DNA from: Candidatus Zixiibacteriota bacterium
GTDB taxonomy: Bacteria; Zixibacteria; MSB-5A5; SM23-73-2
Direction of reading: 5' to 3'
Length of the DNA: 64,000 bases
Assembly: GCA_030615745.1 (NCBI GenBank)
Contig: JAUWYR010000003.1
Span: 26,283-90,282, forward strand
Each line of letters starts with the position of its first letter. Position 1 is the stretch's first letter. Position numbers and translations under genes: made by a program. This document shows, in pieces, positions 38,538-46,776 of this stretch. The notes below the pieces were generated by a model. The model saw only the letters and a list, made by a program, of their open reading frames with translations, ran no database searches and was not told the origin of the DNA.

Positions 38538-39773
38538 ATGAAAGCTTTAGTTTTTGGGGGAACAGGAAAGGTCGGTTCCGCGGTTGCATGGGATTTAGCC
38601 AAAGATAAAGAGATTGAAAAGGTGGGGATTGTGGGTAGGCGGAAGGATGCACTTGATAAGACCAAAAAGTGGATAGGTAGTGAGAAGGTGATATCACATG
38701 TCCTCGACATTGCTAATAAAGAGGATACGAAAAATTTAATGAAGCAATACGATGTTGGTGTGATTGCACTGCCTGATAGAGGAACAAGTTATAAAGTCGT
38801 TCATAGTGCAATTGAGGCTGGATTGAACATCGTTGACATGCTCGAAGATTACCACCGCAGACCGGACCCCTATGAGACCGAGGGATTGGAAATTCCACAG
38901 GGGATGACACTTGATGAATATGGAGATTGGCTTCACAACAAAGCAATAGAGAATGGTGTCACATTCGTTGATGGAATGGGATTTGCACCAGGTTTAAGTA
39001 ATGTTACCCTTGGTGAAGGAATAAGGAAGATAGATACCGCTGAGAAGGCAATAGCCAGGGTTGGTGGTATTCCCTCAAAGGAAGCTGCCCAGAATCATCC
39101 TCTAAGATACATGATCACCTGGGCATTCGAGCATGTATTAAGGGAGTATATGATTAAGTTGAAAGTGATAAAGAACGGTGAGATCGTGGAAGTGGATGCG
39201 ACCAGTGACAGAGAAGGTTTTAGATTCACCGAATTTGGCAAGGATGAGGAGTTAGAGTGCGCTGTTACACCAGGTATGCCCAGTTTTCTTTATACCAGAC
39301 CCCAGCTCAAGGAATTTGCGGAAAAAACTATCCGCTGGCCCGGACACTGGCAGGGTGTACAGACTTTGAAGGAAACTGGATTACTCGATCTTACGCCAGT
39401 GGATTTTAAAAATACAAAGATAGCACCTCGTGAATTCTTATTGTCTCTTATAACCCCTAAACTTCAGCCATCTGAGGGTGAAACTGATGTGTGTATTATG
39501 TATAATACTTTGATAGGAGAAAAAGATGGCAAGAAGATGAAAATCGAATACTTTATGTGGGATGAAGCAGACACAGAGAATGGAATTTCCTCCATGGCCA
39601 GAGTTACCGGATTCCCGGTGGCAATAGCAGCAAAATTTCTATTGACAGAAGAGATAAAAGAGAAAGGGATAGTGCCTCCGGAGGACTGTATAAAAGGAGC
39701 TCTTTACGAGAAATTCTTCGAAGAATTAAAAAAGAGGAACATAAACATAAAAGAGGTCACTACGTCAATATAA
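38538..39773 (+). CDS. Saccharopine dehydrogenase family protein
   Basis: MKALVFGGTGKVGSAVAWDLAKDKEIEKVGIVGRR, GLNIVDMLEDY, FVDGMGFAPGLSNV. Confidence 0.9.
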   Translation: MKALVFGGTGKVGSAVAWDLAKDKEIEKVGIVGRRKDALDKTKKWIGSEKVISHVLDIANKEDTKNLMKQYDVGVIALPDRGTSYKVVHSAIEAGLNIVDMLEDYHRRPDPYETEGLEIPQGMTLDEYGDWLHNKAIENGVTFVDGMGFAPGLSNVTLGEGIRKIDTAEKAIARVGGIPSKEAAQNHPLRYMITWAFEHVLREYMIKLKVIKNGEIVEVDATSDREGFRFTEFGKDEELECAVTPGMPSFLYTRPQLKEFAEKTIRWPGHWQGVQTLKETGLLDLTPVDFKNTKIAPREFLLSLITPKLQPSEGETDVCIMYNTLIGEKDGKKMKIEYFMWDEADTENGISSMARVTGFPVAIAAKFLLTEEIKEKGIVPPEDCIKGALYEKFFEELKKRNINIKEVTTSI

Positions 39774-39808
39774 TAATTGGGGTGTAAACCTTTAGGTTTA
39801 TAGAGATT

Positions 39809-39859
39809 GTAGGCACAGGTTCATCTGTACAAAAAAAGCACGAATAAATTCGTGCCTAC
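39809..39859. repeat. Palindrome interrupted by a 21-nt insert flanked by GCAC duplications
   Basis: gtagGCAC[aggttcatctgtacaaaaaaa]GCACgaataaattcgtgcctac; without the insert it is the perfect palindrome GTAGGCACGAAT/aa/ATTCGTGCCTAC. Confidence 0.8.
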
Positions 39860-40146
39860 AAACTTTTTAGAATTCAGTATTGGAGTGTAAACCTTTCAGG
39901 TTTACCCACATTTTCTGATGCTTCGGGAATCCGAAGGATGCTTCGCATAGGAATTCCCCAAGCGAATGGGCATCGGCATTTCCTAATACCGATGCATCAC
40001 GAGAATTTTGCAAAAAAGTTAGGAATACATACGAAATGGAGGGATAAAGTAAATAGGTTCGGATTATCTCTTATTTAGAAGGATAAATAAACTAATGTTC
40101 GTTTATTTTAAGTTAGGCGAAATCGCTTTCTAAAGGAGAGGGAAAG

Positions 40147-40605
40147 ATGGTAAACAAAAATCTTGTAGGAAGGTGCGGGCACTATTGCGGTGCTTGTTCT
40201 GTCTATCGAGCATGTGAGGATAGAGGCGAGTTGCTAAAAGTAATGGAAAAATCTTGCCCTCCTGATAGAAATCTTTACTGTAAGGGATGTCAGGTAGTAG
40301 ATGAAACCTGTTGGCCTTACAATCATTGCAAAATACGTGAGTGTTTAGATGCGAAAGGGTTTGAGTTTTGTTATGAGTGTGATGAGTTTAAGAAAGGTGG
40401 ATGTGAAGAGTGGAAAAGGTTGGCAGAAGGACACGCTAAAATTGGGATGAATTTGCGTGAAAACTTACTATGGATCAAATCAGGCAAAGTAGAAGGATGG
40501 TTAGAAAAACAAGATAAAAAATGGAGATGTCCCTCTTGTGGAAAGCCGATTAGTGAGGAAGAGAAATGTTACCAATGCGATGCAGAATTGCGAGAAGAGC
40601 CATAG
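40147..40605 (+). CDS. DUF3795-like Cys-rich protein with C-terminal zinc ribbon
   Basis: RCGHYCGACSVYRAC, CKGCQ, CKIRECLDAKGFEFCYECDEF, CPSCGKPISEEEKCYQC. Confidence 0.82.
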   Translation: MVNKNLVGRCGHYCGACSVYRACEDRGELLKVMEKSCPPDRNLYCKGCQVVDETCWPYNHCKIRECLDAKGFEFCYECDEFKKGGCEEWKRLAEGHAKIGMNLRENLLWIKSGKVEGWLEKQDKKWRCPSCGKPISEEEKCYQCDAELREEP

Positions 40606-40626
40606 AAGAAATGATAAGGCGACTTT

Positions 40627-40706
40627 GCCTAACAATGGATAAAAGGGAAATCAAAGATTTCCCCAAATTGCCTTCGGCAACTTCTTTTATCCACATCCCG
40701 TTAAGT
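40627..40706 (+). repeat. Nested palindrome resembling an integron attC site
   Basis: GCCTAAC (RYYYAAC) ... TGGATAAAAG ... CTTTTATCCA ... GTTAAGT (GTTRRRY), with inner triloop hairpins GGGAAATC/aaa/GATTTCCC and TTGCC/ttc/GGCAA. Confidence 0.45.
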
Positions 40707-40755
40707 GAAATGCTCAAGGCGGTTCACATAAAAATTACAATAGGAGGTAATGAAT

Positions 40756-41088
40756 ATGGTGTTTAAAGTAATCTTCCTTGCCCATGCCCCTGATGCAGAG
40801 CCAGAGAAGCACAGGTGCGTGATTGAAACGTCCAGGTTCAAACTCTTTGTAGTGCTGGTTAAGGATCAAGCTCGTGCCATTGAGGTATGCAAAAAGCTTG
40901 TCAAAGAGGAGGGCATTCACTCAATCCTCCTCTGCCCGGGATTTACACATAGAGATATTGCGGAGATATCAGAAGCGGTTGGGGAAAACGTTGGTGTTTT
41001 CGTAGCCAGAGGAGACGGTCCGAGCATCAGGAATGTAATGAAGGTGATGAAAAGGGAAGGGTGGTTTTCAGAAAAAGGAAAAGAGTAA
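40756..41088 (+). CDS. Small conserved protein, possibly DUF6506-like
   Basis: FKVIFLAHAPDAEPEKHRCVIETSRFKLFVVLVKDQARAIEVCKKLVKEEGIHSILLCPGFTHRDIAEISEAV; AGGAGGT RBS upstream. Confidence 0.7.
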   Translation: MVFKVIFLAHAPDAEPEKHRCVIETSRFKLFVVLVKDQARAIEVCKKLVKEEGIHSILLCPGFTHRDIAEISEAVGENVGVFVARGDGPSIRNVMKVMKREGWFSEKGKE

Positions 41089-41218
41089 AATAAATAGTTA
41101 AATAGTTGCGTCAGGAGCTCTACTCCTGACGCTTAAAAACATTTTAGCGCAGATTTTATGAGAAATTTAAAGAGTTCTTTAGAGCACCATTGATTGTCGT
41201 ACAAAATAGACCTAATAC

Positions 41219-41277
41219 GTAGGGGAGACCCTTGTGGTCTCCCACTGGTTGGCGGGAGGGGACAAGCCCCTCCCCTA
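41219..41277. repeat. Palindrome with an inserted hairpin flanked by GGGAG duplications
   Basis: gtagGGGAG[accc..ggc]GGGAGgggacaagcccctcccctac; without the insert it is GTAGGGGAGGGG/acaag/CCCCTCCCCTAC. Confidence 0.8.
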
Positions 41278-41358
41278 CAAAAAAGTAAGAATTGTTAGGA
41301 CTTCCACCGAAGGTGGATCCGCCTTTGGTGGAGAGGGGCTGACACAACGCAAATAATT

Positions 41359-41480
41359 GGAGTATCAACCTTTAGGTTGATAAGTAAAGCTGAAGTAGTA
41401 GATCTCCCGCATTTTGCGGGAGGCTTTACACTGCAGGGAATTTTTTCGATTGATAGAGAAAAGATTGAAAAAAAACTTGA
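41359..41480. repeat. Composite palindrome plus promoter-like repeat, copy 1 (with nested insert)
   Basis: ggagtatcaacctttaggttgataagtaaagctgaag + insert tagtagatctcccgcattttgcgggag + gctttacac ... attgatagagaaaagattgaaaaaaaacttga. Confidence 0.8.
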
Positions 41481-41578
41481 CCTTTGCAAAGGATGATGAT
41501 TGATTAAGATAGATTAGGGATATACAAAGCTTTTTGAGGTAACTAACAAAAACTTAAAGAAGTAACTAGGAGGTTACC

Positions 41579-42544
41579 ATGAAAAAATTTTCTCACGCCT
41601 GGTTGGCTTTTATGGCTATAAAAAGGCTGGAAGAAGCCAAGCTATCTGGTTCAGATCGAAAATATGCTGATAACCTTATCCGATGGTTCAAAAATCATAG
41701 GGACGATGTAACCCAAGGAGCCTGGTATCCTGATGCGGTGATAAAAGATATGGCTAACAGCCACGTCCTAAAACATACTCCTGATGATAAGGGTGAAAAC
41801 AGGTTTAAGCGGCTTCCCGCTACCTATTTAAATTACAAGCACGGCAAAACCTCTCCCTTAAGGAAAAAACCCTTCACAGTAGATGAGCATGACAATTTAC
41901 CCGATCGCTGTGAATCCATCGCTCATTCGGTGATCGATCATCTTAAGATGCAGGAAAGCGAGGAGAAAGGTTCACCTGTTTCGCCGACCGATAATCAGAT
42001 CGCGCTTTTGCTTTTCATGCTGAGTCATTACATTGCCGATGCGCACGTACCTTTCCACTGCGACAGCAGGAGATTTTCAGAGGGAATGAATCTTCACGGA
42101 AAGTTGGAAGGGGAATGGGAGAAGATGATTAAAAACTATTACCAGGTTGATTACGATAACAGTCGATTCTTTTATGATCCGAATGGATATCCCCTGAGGG
42201 AGCCTAAGGCTTTAAAAGACTATAATAAATCTTTTTTGAAATCTGTTGATGTTCAACTGGGAAAAAGGAAATTTTTCATAGGATATGGAACCAAGAACAA
42301 AAACGTCTGGGATTTCATGAATGCCATTTGCCAGTATTCATATCTTTTATCCTTTTGTTTCATCCCAGAGGATTATGATCACACTAATGTGCCCAAAAGA
42401 AAATGGAGCTCTTTGGGCAGTATCTCCTTTGATGATTTCAATGAGGCTGTCATCTCGGATGCGATTGATTCGATTGCCCGGGTTTGGTTCAGGGTATGGC
42501 GAAGGTATCTGAAATGGGAAAGGAAACAGAGAGCCAAAAAATGA
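41579..42544 (+). CDS. S1/P1 nuclease / zinc-dependent phospholipase C superfamily-like protein
   Basis: FSHAWLAFMAIKRL, GAWYPDAVIKD, HSVIDHL, LLLFMLSHYIADAHVPFHCDSR, NLHGKLEGEWE: His/Asp metal ligand pattern. Confidence 0.7.
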   Translation: MKKFSHAWLAFMAIKRLEEAKLSGSDRKYADNLIRWFKNHRDDVTQGAWYPDAVIKDMANSHVLKHTPDDKGENRFKRLPATYLNYKHGKTSPLRKKPFTVDEHDNLPDRCESIAHSVIDHLKMQESEEKGSPVSPTDNQIALLLFMLSHYIADAHVPFHCDSRRFSEGMNLHGKLEGEWEKMIKNYYQVDYDNSRFFYDPNGYPLREPKALKDYNKSFLKSVDVQLGKRKFFIGYGTKNKNVWDFMNAICQYSYLLSFCFIPEDYDHTNVPKRKWSSLGSISFDDFNEAVISDAIDSIARVWFRVWRRYLKWERKQRAKK

Positions 42545-42736
42545 ATGATTCCGACAATACAGATTCTTTTTGTTTTTCAGCAGTGGGGATTGCCAAGGCA
42601 ACTTCCAACTAAGAAAGCTTTGTAGTTGAAGTAAAATTCGCACTTTTTTGCGGTGGCGTCAGGAGTTTCCTTCTGACGCATGATTTCTCTGTCGGGAGGT
42701 AACTCCCGACAGCACAAAAAAATAGATTTTTATATT

Positions 42737-42831
42737 GGAGTATCAACCTTTAGGTTGATAAGTAAAGCTGAAGCTTTACACTCCAGATAGATTTCTTCCA
42801 ATTGACAGAGAAAAGATTGAAAAAAACTTGA
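42737..42831. repeat. Composite palindrome plus promoter-like repeat, copy 2 (uninterrupted)
   Basis: ggagtatcaacctttaggttgataagtaaagctgaagctttacactcc ... attgacagagaaaagattgaaaaaaacttga. Confidence 0.85.
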
Positions 42832-42938
42832 TTTTCTCAGAGTAGAGGATAAATTAGCAAAAGTAAAGAACAAACGAAGTAAGTTCTATCATTAATAAAT
42901 ATGCCTTTTTACAAGGGCAGGAAATATTAGGAGACTAT

Positions 42939-43793
42939 ATGGAGTCATTTTCTCAACGAAAAGGTATCAAACTGGTTAAAAGTGTTGTGCAAGTTGATTC
43001 TATGGATGACGAGTTGAGAAATAGTTTATGGAATGCCTTAACTATTTATTATTGGAATCGCGTAAAGCGCAATACTTTAGGGGATTATTATCTTGCTAAC
43101 GACCATAACGTGGAAGTTCTATGTGAGCGATTATGGCTGAATCATTTTAAGATACCTCTTGACACTTTGCCGACAAGTTGGCCGAATGCCCGCAATAAAA
43201 TACGACAACATTTTTTTAACTGTCAATGGAATGAAGTTTATGATTTTGTAGAATTTGTTGCTATACAATATCCCGATGAATCTGAGAACCGGGAGTTTAT
43301 GAAGTTTTGTAATACAGTATTAGAGCAGGAATTGTCTGCCTACCGTTTCGTTGGAGAAATGATTACTCAAATAACTTCAAAGGAAGAAATCTCTGAAATT
43401 GAAGAAGCCTTGAAGATTCCTTTAAAACCTGTTAATGACCACTTGAGAAGGGCACTGGATCTATTTTCAGATAGGAAATCCCCTGATTACAGAAATTCTA
43501 TTAAAGAGTCTATACTTGCTGTTGAGGCAATTTGTAAATTAATAACCGGCGACGCTAAAGCAACATTAGGACAATGCTTAAAAGTAATAAAAGATAAAGT
43601 TGGCTTACATCCTGCTTTAGAAAAAGCCTTTAATAACCTTTATGGATATACAAGTGATGCAGAAGGAATACGACATGCCCTTTTAGATGAATCCAATCTG
43701 GATTTTGAAGATGCGAAGTTTATGTTAGTAGCTTGTTCAACCTTCATCAATTATCTGATATCGAAATCATCAAAAGCAGGAATCAAAATATGA
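42939..43793 (+). CDS. AbiJ-like (AbiJ_NTD4-type) protein with C-terminal HEPN-like region; possible abortive infection protein
   Basis: N-terminal FSQRKGIKLVKSVVQVDSMDDELRNSLWNAL matches the AbiJ NTD4 pattern; C-terminal YRNSIKESILAVEAICKLITGD...IRHALLDES is HEPN/Abi-C like. Confidence 0.75.
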   Translation: MESFSQRKGIKLVKSVVQVDSMDDELRNSLWNALTIYYWNRVKRNTLGDYYLANDHNVEVLCERLWLNHFKIPLDTLPTSWPNARNKIRQHFFNCQWNEVYDFVEFVAIQYPDESENREFMKFCNTVLEQELSAYRFVGEMITQITSKEEISEIEEALKIPLKPVNDHLRRALDLFSDRKSPDYRNSIKESILAVEAICKLITGDAKATLGQCLKVIKDKVGLHPALEKAFNNLYGYTSDAEGIRHALLDESNLDFEDAKFMLVACSTFINYLISKSSKAGIKI

Positions 43794-44686
43794 CCCTTAA
43801 AACCTATTTCCTCGAAACCCGCCCCCAGTTTTTAATTCTTTCTTTGGTCCTTGTGATCTTAGGAACTTCTATCGCATATTATGATGGATATTTTCATCCA
43901 GTGCATACCCTTTTAGTTCTTGTAGGACTTCTTCTTGTGCATATAGCTGTTAATACTTTGAACGACTATTTTGACTACAAAAGCGGTATTGATCTTAAAA
44001 CAAAAAGAACCCCGTTCAGCGGTGGGAGCGGTGTTCTGGTATCAGGAGAGCTTTCTGCAAAAAAGACCTTCTGGTTTGGCACAATTTCTTTTATGCTCGC
44101 AGTTCCGATAGGCATTTACTTTATCCTCACCAAGGGATGGTTTCTTTTGCCCATTTTTGTTGTTGGCACATTATTAGTGTTCTTTTACAACACTTACTTT
44201 ACAAAGTTAGGCTTGGGTATGCCTGAATTTTGTGCTGGTCTTGGAATGGGCACTTTACCTGTTCTGGGGATATATCTTATCCTTAGCAGAGGTTTTTCAT
44301 CCTCTGCTCTTTTTGCATCTATACCCTCAGGAATTTTAGTTTGCAATCTTTTGCTTCTGAATGAAATTCCTGATGCTGAGGCAGATAAGATCGGGGGAAG
44401 GAAGACTCTGCCGATTATACTGGGAAAAGATAGGACAGCAATAATATATTCAGGTTTAACCCTTTTGGTCTATGTCTGGATTATCTTGGGCGTAATGGGA
44501 CAAATTATGCCTCCCCTCACATTGATTGCACTCTTTACCTTGCCTTTTGCATTTAAGGCAATCAGTGGTTCATTCGCACATACTGATACAAGTAAGATGC
44601 TCCCGGCTCAGGGTGCGAATATAATGGTGGTATTGCTCACTCAATTTCTTTTGGGGATAGGGTATATATTGGCAAAAGTTATATGA
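43790..44686 (+). CDS. UbiA-family prenyltransferase (MenA-like)
   Basis: NTLNDYFDYKSGID (NDxxD), LLLNEIPDAEADKIGGRKTLPIILG (second Asp-rich motif); multi-TM. Start moved to ATG 43790. Confidence 0.88.
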   Translation: MTLKTYFLETRPQFLILSLVLVILGTSIAYYDGYFHPVHTLLVLVGLLLVHIAVNTLNDYFDYKSGIDLKTKRTPFSGGSGVLVSGELSAKKTFWFGTISFMLAVPIGIYFILTKGWFLLPIFVVGTLLVFFYNTYFTKLGLGMPEFCAGLGMGTLPVLGIYLILSRGFSSSALFASIPSGILVCNLLLLNEIPDAEADKIGGRKTLPIILGKDRTAIIYSGLTLLVYVWIILGVMGQIMPPLTLIALFTLPFAFKAISGSFAHTDTSKMLPAQGANIMVVLLTQFLLGIGYILAKVI

Positions 44687-44719
44687 ATATAAGTTTTTTT
44701 TCAGCAAAAGTGTGGCTTT

Positions 44720-44789
44720 TAAATAGTTGCGTCAGGAGCTCTACTCCTGACGCTTGAAAGGGGTGTCAGGACTGAGGTCCTGACACAAC
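44720..44789. repeat. Two-hairpin intergenic element (simple, un-nested form)
   Basis: aaatagttGCGTCAGGAG/ctcta/CTCCTGACGCttgaaagggGTGTCAGGAC/tgag/GTCCTGACACaac. Confidence 0.85.
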
Positions 44790-44796
44790 AACAAAA

Positions 44797-45633
44797 ATGT
44801 TTATGAAAATAATCGACTTAACGAATAAGTATATAAAACACATTTTGGACGATGGGAACTTAGCTTCTTATGAAAAGTCATATCCTGCTTTATTCCAGCA
44901 TTATTTTCGATACTGGGCTAAGAGAAAATATTTTTCAAAGACATTGAACAAAGCAGAGGTTAAAAAGAGATTGAATCTAATAGAGCCAAGACTTTCAAGG
45001 GTCGAGAAGAAAATCAGCAAATTTGGTTTTAATATCTCTTTTTTGAAAATAGTTCTTTTTGTTGGACAGAGCACGTCCAACGGTCATGTGTTCAGAGAAA
45101 ATAAAGAGTTTATTGTTTGGATACCGATCGAGGCATACTCCACACCTTTACAGGTCGATGTATTTATTACTCACGAAATTATACATTCTTTACACTACTT
45201 AAAATCGCCAGATTTTTACTTTAATAATTTCAATGAAAAAAGATTGATCTCACGTCAGTTGATAACCGAAGGGGTTGCCACCTATCTGACAAAACATATA
45301 ATTAAAATTACTCAAGCCAAAGCGCTTTGGGCTGATTTTCTTTCAAAAGAAAAAACAAAAATCTGGTTTCGTGAATGCCAGCAAAAAGAAAAAGAATTAT
45401 TCAAGTTCGTGCTAAAAAATTTTTCTTCTATCAATCCTGAAATCTCACTTTTCTATGCAAAAAATCCTCGGAATATTTATGAGTTCAGAGCTGGATATTT
45501 TGTGGGATTGAAGCTTTTGGATCGAATAGTCAAAACTAAAAAAATAAATCCAAAAAATTTACTTGGTATCCCAAAGAAAAAATTTAAAAAAATGATATTG
45601 GAAGAGTTGAGATTAGGTAGCGTAAGTTGTTGA
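44797..45633 (+). CDS. Putative Zn-dependent protease (DUF2268-like, HExxH)
   Basis: ITHEIIHSLHY (HExxH), LITEGVATYLT. Confidence 0.65.
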   Translation: MFMKIIDLTNKYIKHILDDGNLASYEKSYPALFQHYFRYWAKRKYFSKTLNKAEVKKRLNLIEPRLSRVEKKISKFGFNISFLKIVLFVGQSTSNGHVFRENKEFIVWIPIEAYSTPLQVDVFITHEIIHSLHYLKSPDFYFNNFNEKRLISRQLITEGVATYLTKHIIKITQAKALWADFLSKEKTKIWFRECQQKEKELFKFVLKNFSSINPEISLFYAKNPRNIYEFRAGYFVGLKLLDRIVKTKKINPKNLLGIPKKKFKKMILEELRLGSVSC

Positions 45634-45852
45634 AAATTAAAATATCATCTTTCGCCCCATAGAAAAAAGCGGGGCGACTACCATAATCAGGCTTTGAAGT
45701 AAAGCTGAAGTTGAAGATCCCCCCGCCTCAGGCGGGGGCCTTTACGCTCCAGAATGTTATTCTTATTCAAAAATAATCTCAAATCCCACTAAACTTATTT
45801 TATAAATGTTTCGATTCAGATTAATAAGAAGATTGAAATCTTTCAAGAAAAA

Positions 45853-46632
45853 ATGTCTTTTATTTTATACATTTTCATCATCCTCTTCGGCTTGGCTATT
45901 GGAAGCTTTTTGAATGTCTGTATCTACAGGATTCCTTCAGGCAAATCTATTCTTTTCCCAAGCTCTTTTTGTCCAAAATGCAAAAAGAAGATTTTTTTTA
46001 GAGATAATATTCCACTTTTAAGTTATATTTTGTTAAAAGGGAGATGTCGAAACTGCAAAACTAAAATATCTGTCAGATACCCTCTGGTTGAATTTTTATC
46101 CGCAATATTGTTTTTTTCCATCTTTTTGAAATCAGGATTCAGCTGGGAAAGTTTAGCTTATGTTTTTTTAGGCTCATCACTTATTGTCATCTTTTTTATA
46201 GATTTGAAGCACAGGATAATTCCTGATGTTATCACACTTCCGGGAATAGGTGTTGGGTTGGTCTTCTCTTTTTTAGTTCCAGAGATGAATGTGGTCAATT
46301 CTTTGATCGGGCTTTTGGTTGGGGGAGGGCTTTTCTTTCTCTTTGCCATATTAGGTGAAGCTATTTTTAAAAAGGAGAGCTTGGGTGGAGGTGATATAAA
46401 ATTAGCTGGTATGCTCGGTGCTTTTTTAGGATGGGAGAAGATATTTTTAGTATTTTTCCTTTCAGCGATTTTGGGAAGCATAATCGGGATTATCTTTATG
46501 TTCTTTTCGGAGGAGGTTAGAAAAAAGAAAATTATCCCTTTTGGACCTTTTTTGGCAATAGCTACTTTTTTAGGTATTTTCTGGGGGGAAAAGTTGATCA
46601 GGTTCTATCTTGAGACCTTCATCGGTTTTTAG
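45853..46632 (+). CDS. pilD: Prepilin peptidase / leader peptidase A24
   Basis: GSFLNVCIYRIPSGKS, CPKCKKKI..CRNCKTKIS, FIDLKHRIIPDVITLPG, GGGDIKLAGMLGAFLGW. Confidence 0.93.
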   Translation: MSFILYIFIILFGLAIGSFLNVCIYRIPSGKSILFPSSFCPKCKKKIFFRDNIPLLSYILLKGRCRNCKTKISVRYPLVEFLSAILFFSIFLKSGFSWESLAYVFLGSSLIVIFFIDLKHRIIPDVITLPGIGVGLVFSFLVPEMNVVNSLIGLLVGGGLFFLFAILGEAIFKKESLGGGDIKLAGMLGAFLGWEKIFLVFFLSAILGSIIGIIFMFFSEEVRKKKIIPFGPFLAIATFLGIFWGEKLIRFYLETFIGF

Positions 46633-46690
46633 ACTTCTTTTCCCTTTGCGGTCTTAATCACTCACCAATTAGTAAAAGTCTGAGCTAACC

Positions 46691-46723
46691 TGCCGATAAA
46701 ATTAATGATAAATTTTATCGGCA
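46691..46723. repeat. Perfect 13-bp-stem hairpin upstream of the histidine kinase
   Basis: TGCCGATAAAATT/aatgata/AATTTTATCGGCA. Confidence 0.85.
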
Positions 46724-46776
46724 ATCTCTTGATCCGTACGGAGATGCTCCGCATAAATCAAAAGTTTATTCGAAGA

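Noticed and set aside
40566-40766. 66-aa ORF overlapping the DUF3795-like gene end
   Set aside because: Covers the attC-like palindrome and overlaps two better-supported genes.
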